Below, in pieces: positions 1 through 12,400 of a stretch of DNA of 64,000 nt (its first letter is position 1; each line of letters begins with the position of its first letter). The stretch is from Paenibacillus polymyxa (GTDB lineage: Bacteria; Bacillota; Bacilli; Paenibacillales; Paenibacillaceae): the NCBI RefSeq assembly GCF_001719045.1, contig NZ_CP015423.1:744001-808000 (forward strand). The letters run 5' to 3'. A model generated the notes under the pieces. That model saw nothing but the letters and a program-made list of their open reading frames with translations. It was not told the origin of the DNA and made no database searches. The translations under genes were made by a program, and so were the position numbers.

Positions 1-461
1 GGTTGCTGCGCGCTGTGTGCGGAAACTGCAATCTGTATCAGTACGCTACCCTTGGATTCCTCTTTGAGAACCATTTGCACTTCCGTGAGCAGCTGGAGGG
101 CATACGCCTGAAAGCGTTCATCCATGCTGCTTTGGCTGGCATGCAGCTTGATGCAACGGGTTCCTTTCATGAACGATTCAATGCTGCGCTCTGCGAAATG
201 ATCCAGTTCGCAAAGCACCACTAGATGCTGGCTAAAATCAGGGCGTGCCACTTTCTGAAGAGCAACAACTTGCTCTTTCCAGAAAGGCTCAAGCATAAGG
301 ACTCCCGTATCCGCCAAGGACCCCGCAGTCCTTGTTCCGCTTTGCGGGGCCTCATGGGAAGCCATTTGAGCCTGAAATTGGCGTATTTTTACAATGGCAT
401 CCTCTTTCTGTATCCGTCCGCTTTTTACCTCGCCTAGAATATATTGAAAAAAGTCCTTCAT
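1..461 (-). CDS. Fourth PKS megasynthase, N-terminal fragment (cut by window edge)
   Basis: Only about 153 N-terminal residues are inside the window; the gene continues past position 1. The ATG (459-461) follows a GGGAGG site, 31 bases after the stop of the preceding PKS gene, so it is the next gene of the same operon. The first 25 or so residues are a short helical docking segment (MKDFFQYILGEV, then GRIQKEDA). From about residue 50 the sequence (LMLEPFWKEQ) matches the start of the structural half of the ketoreductase domains elsewhere in this cluster. The preceding protein ends with an unpaired KS, so this KR most likely completes that module across the protein border. The product beyond this point, including any thioesterase, cannot be seen. 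Confidence 0.9.
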   Translation of the reverse strand, partial: MKDFFQYILGEVKSGRIQKEDAIVKIRQFQAQMASHEAPQSGTRTAGSLADTGVLMLEPFWKEQVVALQKVARPDFSQHLVVLCELDHFAERSIESFMKGTRCIKLHASQSSMDERFQAYALQLLTEVQMVLKEESKGSVLIQIAVSAHSAQQ

Positions 462-492
462 CTTCTATTGCCTCCCAGCACGTAGAAACTTC

Positions 493-3400
493 TCATTTAC
501 GTATACATATATTGAGGATTTCACTGGCAGCCTCATCAACAGACAGGGTATCGTTCATCATTTCATCCAAGAGTCTGCCGCACAATATATCATCAAAGTC
601 TACATCGCTCTCACCTTGCGAAAATAATGCATAGGCTTTTACTTGATCCTTGCTTTCAGAAGTCCAGTAATGCTCTTTAGCAAAAGGGTAGGTAGGCAGG
701 CTGATACGGTGAGGCATCTTCCCTGTGTAAAGTTTTTTCCAATCCAAATTTATCCCTTTGGCCCACAGCTCCAAAAGCTTGGTATATTTCTTTTTGGAAA
801 TCCAAAGATCGATCATTTGTTGCAAGTCTTCGTCCCCCGAAAAAATAGACAACGATTCTCTGTTGCGTTTAGCCTGTCCCCTATATAGGTTGAGCATGTT
901 ATGACGTCCATCCACAAAACTCTTTAATTTTTCCTCAAGCTCTGCGGTAGATTCCACAAGTACGGCTAAACGCTCCTCCATCGCCTCGCGCCCCACCTGA
1001 AGCGTGTAAGCAATATCCGATAGGCTTGCGGAGGATAGCTGACCCTGAAGAGCATTCAGCAGCTGCCGTCCCTTTTCCTTAAGCTGTTCCTCGCTCTTGG
1101 CTGACAATACGATCATAGCAGGTCCCTGAGAGTCGGATTCTGTTCCAGACTGTTCCTGATACTCGGGAGTATACTCTTCAATTACGATATGGGCGTTTGC
1201 CCCGCCTGCACCAAAAGACGATATTCCAGCCCGTCTTGGATATTCTTTTGTGATTCCATCGCTTGTAATTACCGGTCTCTTCCATTCCTCCAGGCTTTGC
1301 TGAACGATAAATGGAGTATTGTTGAAATTAATTTCAGGGTTCAACTTCCTGGAATGTAAGGATGGTACTAGCTGGCTGTGCTTAAGCTGCAACAATATTT
1401 TAGTCACTCCTGCAATGCCTGCTGCACTCTCACAATGGCCTATATTCGATTTGACCCCCCCTATGGCGCAGAACTGCTTATCCTTTGTGAATTTTTCGAA
1501 AGCCCTTGTCAATCCTGCAATTTCAATAGGATCTCCCAGAGCTGTACCGGTTCCGTGGGCTTCAATATAACTAACTGTCCTTGCATCGACATCCGCACGC
1601 TGGAGCGCTTCTTCAATCAACCAGGATTGAGCTTGAGGGCTAGGTACTGTATAACCGCTGGTTTTACCTGAAGCATTAAGCATGCTCCCTTTGATAACTC
1701 CATAAATATGGTCGCCATCTGCAATGGCCTTCTCCAGCGGCTTCAACACAATCGCGCCGACACCCTCTCCGTCGACAAATCCATCTGCCTGGTCTCCGAA
1801 TGACTTACATTCACCTGTTTTAGAAAGCATCGTCATAGCCGACAGCTTGATATAGTGGATAGGATCTACAATTAAGTTGACTCCCCCGGCAATGGCACAC
1901 TCACTTGTACCACTATACAGACTTTCCAAAGCCAAATGGATCGCCGTCAATGAGGAAGAGCAAGCGGTATCTAAGGACATACTCGGACCTTGGAAATCCA
2001 AATGATAGGAAACCCGGTTCGAGATGGAATTATATTGAGGTCCCAAACCGTAATTTCCGTTCATAACACCTGCAAATACACCGACTCTTCTACTCTCACA
2101 AAGATTGGCAGGGGTATACCCAGCATCCTCTATGCTTGCATATGCTGCTTCCAGGAACAGTCTTTCCTGCGGGTCCATTGTTTCGGCTTCTGCGGGAGAA
2201 ATTTTGAAAAATAGCGGATCGAATAAATCAATGCCTTCGATAAAACCACCCGATTTCGTATAGATTGTGCCCCTTTTCCCTTTTTCTTGGTCAAAGTAGG
2301 TCTTCCAATCCCAACGGTCTTTCGGAATTTCAGTTATGCAATTTTTACCTTCTCTTAGATTGTTCCAATATTCCTCTATATTACGAGCTCCCGGATAGCG
2401 TCCTGACATCCCAACAATCGCAACATCCCTGATATTGGAGGATCGTATCGTTGGCTTTTCCATTGTGCTGTCAGAAGGCTTAAGGAAACGCCCTCCCCGG
2501 TCAAACCTCATCGGGACAGTAGCGAGTAATTGCGAAGCAGGGCCCTCTTCAACTCTGGAAGTCTCTTCGATCAACTCCTGTTCCTTCATTCCTACCAGCT
2601 TCTTCAACGAGTCCTTTTGCGTTTGAAGAAGGTATGCTACTAGATCATCTATGGTGTTGTACTCAAAAAACAGCGTGCTGGCAAAATCCTCGATGACTTC
2701 ACGCAAAACATTTGTGATTTGCACTACCAATATCGAGTCAATTCCATACTCTTCCAGGGCAACCGTTGAGTCGATACTTCCCGGTTCCATTTTTAGCGTC
2801 TCACCAAGCAAATGTTTAAAGTACGCCGTACTTTTTTCACGCAGCACATGTTCTACCTCTGCTTGTGCTACCTCTATTTTGGGTTGAGTTCGTTGTTTCA
2901 CTGATACCGTTTCTACGGTTCTTTTCTCTATCAATATTGATCTTCGTTTGTGCTGTCGCTTTTGCCGAACCAAGCCATCGCTTTGGGCTGCAACAATCTG
3001 CTGGCCCCAATCATGCGCCTCTTGCGCCGGGAAGAACGCTGCATGGAAACCTTCTTTGTCCAGTACGGTTTCCCATATTTGAGGGTGAAGCCCTGGGCAT
3101 CCAGGAATACGCCATTCCGGATCCTCATACGCCCACCAGCCATCTAGCAATCCGAAGGTAAGGTGGGTAAACACGCTACTACCTGTGATTTCATTGAGCA
3201 GGAGCAAGCCGTTGCTTTTCAAAACCGCTTTTGCATTACGTAATGCCTGACGGATGTCTTTTGCGGTATGAAGCACATTAGCGGCAATGACAATATCATA
3301 TTTCCCCATCTCAATACCTTGCCCGGCAATAGGTTCTTCAATGTTAAAAATCTGATAGCTGAGATACGGATTATGCGGCCCATACTCTTTTTCCGCGTGC

Positions 3401-6400
3401 ATCAAAAAGGCCTTGGAAATATCGGTATAGCAATATTCCTGAATGTGTTTGCGATATGGGCGTAATTTCAGGAATAGCGTAGCACTGGTCCCTCCGGTGC
3501 CCGCGCCGATTTCCAGAATTCTGATTTCCGCAGCGGCGTCGGCCATAATCCTCTCCTGGATATAAGCGGCAGTAGTATCGGCAAGTACCTCATTAAAGTA
3601 GTCCACAACCAGATTGTTCTTATAAATTCCTTCCACTAGTTCCATTGAGGAATTGGGGAAGATGATTTCGGTCGCAGGCGATTTTCCGGTAAGCACTTCC
3701 GGTAAAGCTCGTAGCGTTGTCTCAACCAAATTGACCCTTGCTCTCATCTGCGGATATTGCAGCCAAGTACGCTTGCGCTCTTCCCATTCCTGCCAGACAT
3801 CATCTCGATCCGTCAAGCTGGAATCTCTACCTGATAGGTCGTTATCCATCTGTGCCAAAATCTCCATGCTCTCTTTCAGCCATTTGCCATATAGCTCAGG
3901 AAGTCCGAGTTTATTTTTGAACTCGTCGACAGACTGACGATCTGTCCCTGATAACCCCATGGACAAGAGCTGCTCCCGCAACAACCTGTGTAGGAGATGT
4001 TCCATCTCCCTTTCCTGGAGGTCGCCCATATCGTCTGCGGCATAATTTTCGATAAAATGGCTTCTTGATTGTATTGCTGTAGCAATATTTTCCTGTATAT
4101 CCCTGAGACCCGGAGCCGAATTAGGCGGGTAGAGATCAATCTCTTCCGTCGGATTAGTCCCTTCCATCTCCAGGTGTCTTGTTGTTTTCATAAGCCCCAT
4201 TTGGTCGATCGGTGAGGCAAGAAGCGTCTCAAGCGCCTCCATCCCCTCCTGCGGGTCAATGAGCCCAACACCTATTTGCGCCAGTCTGGAGTAGTTTTCT
4301 ACCTCCTGCCGTCCATTTTCGGAGGCATTGTTTTCGCCGCTCCCCCAGTATCCCCAGTTCATGACCTTCACCGGACAACGCCATTCCTGTGAAAGACGAT
4401 GCGCAAACGCGTCTTTAAAGCTACTTCCGGCAGCATAGCTACTTTGTCCCGGATTCTTTACATAGGTAATCATGGAAGAGAAGAACAATACGAAATCCAA
4501 CGGCTCATTTTGGAAGACCTGAGCCATGCGTACACTGACATCAACCTTTGCTGAAAGCCCTGACCGGAGCTCTTCCTCCGTCAAATCTTCCAAGCCCTTC
4601 TCCAAAAATGAAATGGCTGAGTGGACCACTCCGTTTATGGTGGAGTACCGCTGTTTTATTTCCTCATATGTCCGCTGCAGCTCCCTTTCGTCTGCTACAT
4701 CCGCCGTGATATAGCATGGAACAGGTCCCAGGCCTTCAAATCCGTCCAGTTTGGCCTGGATAGAGGCATCCTTTTGCCTTCTGCCTAGCCACACCATCTG
4801 GGCCTGGTAGGTACAGGCCATATACTTGCTCCAAGCCTCTCCGATAGTGCCGGCGCCCCCGATGACCACATAGACGCCTCTGGCTTTGTATAGCGTCTGT
4901 CCTTTTAAACCTGAAGTCTGTTTGAATGGAATCAATTGCTGCCGATACCACTGCCCATTTCTGAAAACCCACATCCGTCCTTGCCGGTCTGAAGGTAGCG
5001 TAAATATATCGGATAGCGGCCAGTCATCATCGGATTGCAGGTCAAGGATACGGATTTTCCAGTTCGGATATTCTTTGGCCATGGTGCCTACCAGCCCATG
5101 AAGACTTGCGTGAGTCGGGTTGACTGTATCGTTCTGATCCATCGGCTGAGCTTGATTGGTTATCGTTGTCCAGCCTAGCTTTTTCGTCCCGTATCCCAAT
5201 AAAAGCATCGCTTTGACCATTCTAAAGAAGAGTAGGACTCCCTGCTCCTGTTCCTTGATCAAGGATTCGGCAATCACCGATTCGACGGGAGCACAGGGTG
5301 CAATCCACAGAATATGGTCAACGGCTCCATATTCTTCTACCTTTGAGGCAACTGTTTCAATGGAATCGTGCGCTTGAAGCTCCAAGAAATGCGCCCTAGG
5401 ATAATACTCCCGGATGGCCTGTCTGTCTTTGACAGTACCACCTGCAATGACCAATCGGTCTGTCGATGACGGGGAAACGACATCTTTTTTTATAGCAGCT
5501 GGGTCCCATTTCGGGATGAGCATTACAGATCCCACAAGCGGATCGGCGGCACTTTCTCCTGCCGCTGCGCCTTGTGCATTTTCAATGACGACTTCTCCGT
5601 CCAGCGCCCGAGTGGATAATCCTGTTATTCTGACGCAAATAGTTCCTTCCTCATCACACAAGTCAATATTAAGCTTCTGTACCTTGTCTTCTTTCTTGCT
5701 GCCCTCGCTGTATTGAATCAACGACCACATGGTCGGGGTGCATGCCCCATAAATCTCAATCTCTTGGAGGGCAAACGGCATATGAGGCGTAGCTGGTACA
5801 GCGCTACCCGGCAGCCCTTCTTTCTCTTGGCCCATGATTAGCCCGATGGATGCATGCAAGGCCGAATCCAGCAAGCTGGGGTGAAGAATCAAGCTGTCCG
5901 CCATATTAGAAATGAAGGAAGGCAATGCCAGCTCGGCTAGCACCCTGCCCGGATGTGTATATACCTTCTCCACACATCTGTATGCCGGGCCATAATCCAT
6001 TCCCATTTCCTCGAAGATTTCGTAACATTGCGATCCGTTAAACCTGTGTTGACCAAAATCTTCCTGTAACGCCTTAAGGTTTAGTCTCGGTTTTTGCTCT
6101 ACGCAAACCTGCACCGCATCACCTTGGCTATGCACGGTATGCCCTCTTTCGCTTCCTACTTGCCCGCTATACACTTCAAAGCTTATTTTTCCGGTGTCTT
6201 CCAGGGATAGCCTGGTGTGTACAGGAACTGGCTGGTTGTCCACCACAATGGGCCGAATCCAGTTTACATTTTTCAAACGGATTCCTGTTGTGCTGTTGTC
6301 CATATCGCCTGTGGAACGTTCTACAGCCGCCCGTACCATCTCAAGATAGGCTACGCCAGGCAGAACCTTTTGGCCTTTCACAACATGATCCTTGAGGAAA

Positions 6401-9400
6401 AATTCCTCGCCTGTAAACGTTGAACTGAACCGCTGCTCCAGAAAGTCTGAAGTGTTCTGATGCAGTAAAGGTGTCAAAAAGGAAGATTGGGACGAAGCGG
6501 CTTCTGTTATTGCGGCGCTCTTTCCCTCATGTACGGGTATCCAATAACTTTCTCTGGCAAAAGGATAGGTTGGCAGACTCATCCTGCGAGGCTTCACATC
6601 CTCATAAAGCTTGTTCCAATCTAAAATCAGTCCCGTAACCCAAAGTTCAGCGAGCTTTCCATACTTCCCTTTGTCCACCCATGCATCAATCATTTTAGCC
6701 ATATCTTCATCGACTTCCTGAGTGACAAGCCCTCCTCTATTACGCTTTACCTGTCCTCTATACAGTTCTTCTACGCCTTCCTTTTTTTGCAGGAAGCCTT
6801 CCAATTTCCAATCAAGCTCTTGGATGGATTTTGCAATGATCGCCAAACGTTCGTCCATCGCTTCCCGCCCGATTTGCAGCGTATAGGCGATATCTGAGAG
6901 ACTTGTATACGGGTCATTCAGTTCTCTGATTGCAGACAGCAATCTTTGCACCTGCTCCTCCAGCCTTTCCTTATTTTTGGCCGACAACACGACCATAACA
7001 GGATTCAGGGATGTAGGAGCAGCTTGCTGCTGACTAGCTTCTTCTGGAATATATTCTTCGATGACCACATGAGCGTTAGAGCCCCCAGCACCAAAAGCCG
7101 ACACTCCTGCTGCCCTTGGGTATTCTCTGGTTTCACCGTTGATGGCAACTACAGGTCTTTTCCACTCTTCTAATCCCTGCTGAACTTTAAAGGGACTATC
7201 GCTGAAGTCGATATTGGGATTTAAGGTACTTGCATGTAGCGAAGGCACGATTTGTTTATATTTCAACTGCAAAAGCACCTTTGTCACCGCGGCGATACCA
7301 GCGGCGCTCTCACAATGCCCGATATTAGACTTCGCCGACCCGATTGAACAGAACTGCTTATCCCCGGTATATTTACGGAAGGCCTTCTGTAAGCCTGCAA
7401 TTTCAATCGGGTCTCCCAGTGGAGTTCCTGTTCCATGGGCTTCTATATAGCTGATGGTTCTGGGGTTGATTCCTGCCTCCTTAATTGCCTGACCAATCAC
7501 ACGGGCCTGTGCGTTGGGGTTAGGTACGGTATAGCCATTGGTTTTCCCCCCGTGGTTCACTGCAGTTCCTTTGATAACTCCATATATCCGGTCTCCGTCT
7601 GCTATGGCTTTGGCTAATGGCTTGAGCAGCAAAGCCCCGACTCCTTCTCCCGGTACATATCCGTCTCCCTGTCCGAAGCTTTCACATCTCCCATTGCTTG
7701 ATGCAAAACTTCCCTGTCCCAACAATAGGTATTTGTTAGGATGGATGGAGACGTTGACCCCTCCTGCTACTGCCAGTTCGCATTCTCCATGCTGTAGTCC
7801 ATGACAGGCCATATGAATGGATGTCAGTGACGAGGAGCACATGGTATCTACAGCGATACTTGGCCCTTGAAAATTACAAAAATACGATACCCGGTTGGCA
7901 ACCGCCGAGGCATTCCCGAGAAGTCCAATCATCCTTCCCTTGGCTTGTTCCTGGGCTCCATAGAGTTGATACTCATGGTACATCACTCCGACGTAAACCC
8001 CGACATTGCCTTCTATGCCGCCAAGCTCCCGCTCTGCACAAAGGGTTTCTCTCGTATAACCCGCATCCTCTATCGTTTCATAAACGCATTCCAGGAATAA
8101 GCGCTCCTGCGGGTCCATCGTTTCTGCTTCCCTTGGCGAAATATTGAAAAACAACGGGTCAAACCAGTCCACTCCATCGATGAACCCTCCCCACTTGCTG
8201 TAGGTTTTTCCGGGCTTGCCTCTGTTTTCATTAAAGTACAGACTGTGATCCCAGCGTTCCTTGGGAATCTCTGTAATGCAATCCTTTCCATCCCTTAGGT
8301 TTTCCCAGAACTCTCGGATACCCAATGCTCCCGGATATCTCCCCGACACGCCGATAATTGCAATGTCTAATGCCTTCTTCTCCTGATGTGGCTGTATACC
8401 TGTCGGTAGAAGCCATGGACGCCTACGATTAGCCGATATCGAGGCTAAAGGCTCTATGGTTGCTTTTATAGGTACTTTCGGGCCTGCATCAGGAGCCGTA
8501 TTCTTCTCTGTCGCTTCTACAGCATCAATCAGCCGACCGCGATACGATTCAAGGAAATAACCCGTCAATGACCGGAGATTCTGGTATTCAAAAAATAATG
8601 TTTTCGGTAGTGAGCCGAAAGTCTTTTCCAATTCATTGGTAAGCTGCATAACCAGTATGGAGTCAATCCCATACCTGTCCATTGGTGCATTTACATCTAT
8701 ACTTTCAGCGGGCAGCTTGATCACGGTTGAAAGTACCGTTTTCAAATAACCCTCCGCTTTTTCCCTTAGCCATTCTTCTCCGATAAGCAGTGCTCCCCCG
8801 CTTTCCATTACAGATCGGCCTGAGACATCAGTTTCCGAGAGCTGGCCTAAAATTGCCGCTTTAATCCTTTGGGGATACCCTTCGATCACCATAACCTGAC
8901 TTCTGCCGGAAGACAGGCTTTGATACAAAGCTTTGATTCCATTCTCCGTTTGCATGGCAATCATGCCTAGGCCTTGCATCGCCCTTTCCGTTTCCAGGTC
9001 GACATGCATGCCTCCATCCTTCCAGAGAGGCCAGTTTATCGACAGCGTTTGCCCCTGGCGCTGCTTTGCTGTCACCAAAGCATTTCGATAGGAGGCATAG
9101 GCATCCATAAAGCCATTAGCAGCGGAGTAGTCAACCTGTCCTACATTGCCAAGGCTTCCTGCGCCCGAAGAAAATAAGATAAAGAAATCCAGGGGCAGGT
9201 CTCTGCTGGCCTGGTCCAGATTCATCACCCCTGAGACCTTCGGAGTCAGCACTTCTCTAACCTCTTCTTTAGTCTTCTTGATGATGAAGTTGTCCCGAAT
9301 CACTCCGGCTGTGTGCAAAATACCGTTAAGGCCGCCAAATTGCTCGACGATGCCATGAATTAGCCCGGTAACCGATTCGTTGTGGCCCACATCTGCCTGT

Positions 9401-12400
9401 TGGTACTCTATATGACCACCCAGCGCTCTCAGTTCGTTTAACAGAGCCTTTTGGTCCGCAGAAAGTGATGACCGACCCACCAATATGACGGTGGAGTTTT
9501 TCACATTGCGCACAATGTCTCTGGCAAAAATAAGCCCCAGACCGCCTAAGCCACCAGTAATGAGATAGATCCCACCATCTCTCCACGGCAGGTCTGCATC
9601 TTCACGTAAGGCTTCAATTTCTTGCCATATTAAAACCTGTCGTTTGTCCCCTTGGTACCGTATCCGTTCGTTATACCGGCCACTCCGGTTCCCTTGTAGT
9701 TTCTCAATGATTCTTTCGACATCATCCTCCACATCAAGCTCAAGCAACTGACCCATGACATTCGGATTTTCTTTTTGAGCGGTTTTCAGCATTGCAAAGA
9801 GCCCGGAATAAACCTGTTGGTCCTTCCGAGCGTGGGTTGCCAGCTGTATCAAAACTTTCTGTTTGGGTATGTCTAGCAGGATACTTTGCAATTCTTCAAA
9901 TATCTGAATGGTATAATCTTCAAACCGACCGTCCATATCCGCGCTGGAAGACTGTAAAACAAGGCAGCGAGTACCATCCATGTGGGCTTCAATATCCTCC
10001 CCGGCGATACCATCCACTTCACACAGGATCACAACATACCGGATATCTTCGTTTGCGTTCACCCCTGCGGTGACAGGCATCTCCTGCCAGACAGGTTCAA
10101 GCATCAGTGTACCCATATCCTCAGTGATGCTGGCTTGTCCCACATCTCCTTCCAACGCTCTGGATAAAAGTCCTTTGAACTGCACGCAAATCTTTCCGGT
10201 CTCATCGCACAGATCAATATCCACCTTACTTAATCCATTCGACGTCTCTTCACTCCCATGTTGCGAGATCCGGGCCCACATCACTGGAGTGCATTTTTCG
10301 GATATCTTCAGTTCCTCCAAAGCAAAGGGTAACGCAGGCTTGCCTACAGGCAAATTTTCTTCCGAACCCATTACCAAGCCGATTGTGGCCTGCAAAGTTG
10401 AATCCATCAAAGACGGATGCAGAACAAATTCAGTTTGAGTATGGAGTACAGAGGATGGTAAGGACAGCTTGGCCAGCACGTAATCCTTTCCTCGGAAGAT
10501 TGCCTCAATACCACGGTGTGCATGTCCATAGTCTATCCCCATGGCTCTGAAAGCTTCATAGCATTGGCTTGAAGAAAGTGGTGTACGGGTACATTCTGCC
10601 CGTAAGACATTCAGGTCCAGATACTGTAGCTCGCCCGCCCTCTCCAACACAGCGACTCCCTGACTGTGTATAATGCCCTCAGCATCGGCTCCTTCCATCC
10701 CGCTGCATATTTCAAACGCAATCTCTCCATTGTCCTGGGGATATAGACTGATGAGTACCCTCACCGGTCCGTCTGCTACAACCACAGGCCGGGCCCATAC
10801 GATATTTTTTAGCCGAATATGGGTCTCGCCTTCTACTACAGCCCCCACTGCCTCTTCTACAGCTGCTCGCACCATTTCGAGGTAAGCCACCCCGGGTAAT
10901 GTTTGTTGACCCTTGATTCTGTGGTCTGACAGGAAAAACTCCCGGCCCGTAAAAGTAGAGCTATAACGTTGTCCGGAGAGGTCGGAAATATTCTGATGCA
11001 ACAAAGGATGAATTTGGGCAGTCATAGCTGGATTTACACTGCCTTGTCCAGTGTCTGTTTCGGATAACCAATAGCGTGCCCTTTCAAAAGGATAGGTCGG
11101 CAGACTGATTCGTCTGGGCTTGGTATCTCCATAAATTGCGTCCCATTCAATGCTTGCGCCATTGGCCCACAATTTGGCTACCTTATCAAGTCTTTTTTTC
11201 TCAGTCCAGGCCCGAACCAGGGTTCCGGTGTCTTCGTCCGAATCCAAGAGTTCGATTCCGCTACCTGCATAGTTCACACGGCCGATCAGCACTTTTTCCG
11301 ACGAGCTTCCGTTAATAAAAAGTTCAAGTTCATCTATCAGATTTTCTCTTGAATCCGTCAAAAACGCGAGACGCCAGTCCATAGCCTCTCTTCCCACTTG
11401 CAAGGTATAGGTCAGGTCCGTCAGATTAACGCTTTCGTGCAACTTAACAAAATTCATCATATCTGCTGCATAGGTTTTCAAGGATTGTTCACTTTTAGCG
11501 GACAGCACAAATAGTCCCGGGTTGGCTTTACCCACTGGGGGTAGATTCACCGCAGAGACTACAGGAACATATTCTTCAATAACCATATGAGCGTTAGTGC
11601 CGCTAAATCCGAAGGAACTTACGCCCGCACGCCGCGGTACTCCCGGTTCGGGCTCCCAGCTTTGCAGACCGGTGTTAATGTAGAACGGGCTATTCTCCAG
11701 AGAAATATGCTCATTTAAGGATTCGAAATGGATGGTAGGCGGCAATTGGCGGTGCTTCATGGCCAGCAGCACTTTCATCACACTGGCCACCCCGGCCGCA
11801 GTCATCATATGACCCATATTGCTTTTCAGTGACCCCAATGCGCAATAGCCCTTCTTGCTTGTATAGGATCGGAATGATTCCGTAAGTCCCTCCACCTCGA
11901 TAGGATCACCCAGCTTTGTTCCTGTCCCGTGAGCCTCGACCATGGAGATGGTTTCGGGATGAATGTTAAACCGTCGATATACGTCTTTTTCCAGCGAGAT
12001 TTGTGAATTTACACTTGGGGCAGTTATTCCGTTGGTTTTTCCATCCTGGTTCATTCCCCATCCCCGAATAACTCCATATATGGAGTCCTTGTCTCTGACT
12101 GCATCAGAGAGCCGTTTTAATAAAATGACCCCAACTCCTTCTCCGGGGACAAACCCGTTTGCACGGGCATCAAAGGTAAAGCACCGTCCATCCTTGGACA
12201 GCATTCCTGCCTTGCTAGTCATAACATGCATTCCCGGACCAGCCATAATCATGACTCCGCCTGCCAAAGCAAGGTCACTTGTTTCTAAAAGGAGACTGTT
12301 GCAAGCTTCAGCAATGGCCACCAGAGAGGAAGAGCACGCGGTATCAATAGCCAAAGAAGGACCTTTCAAATTTAGCAGATACGAAATCCGAGCGGATAGA

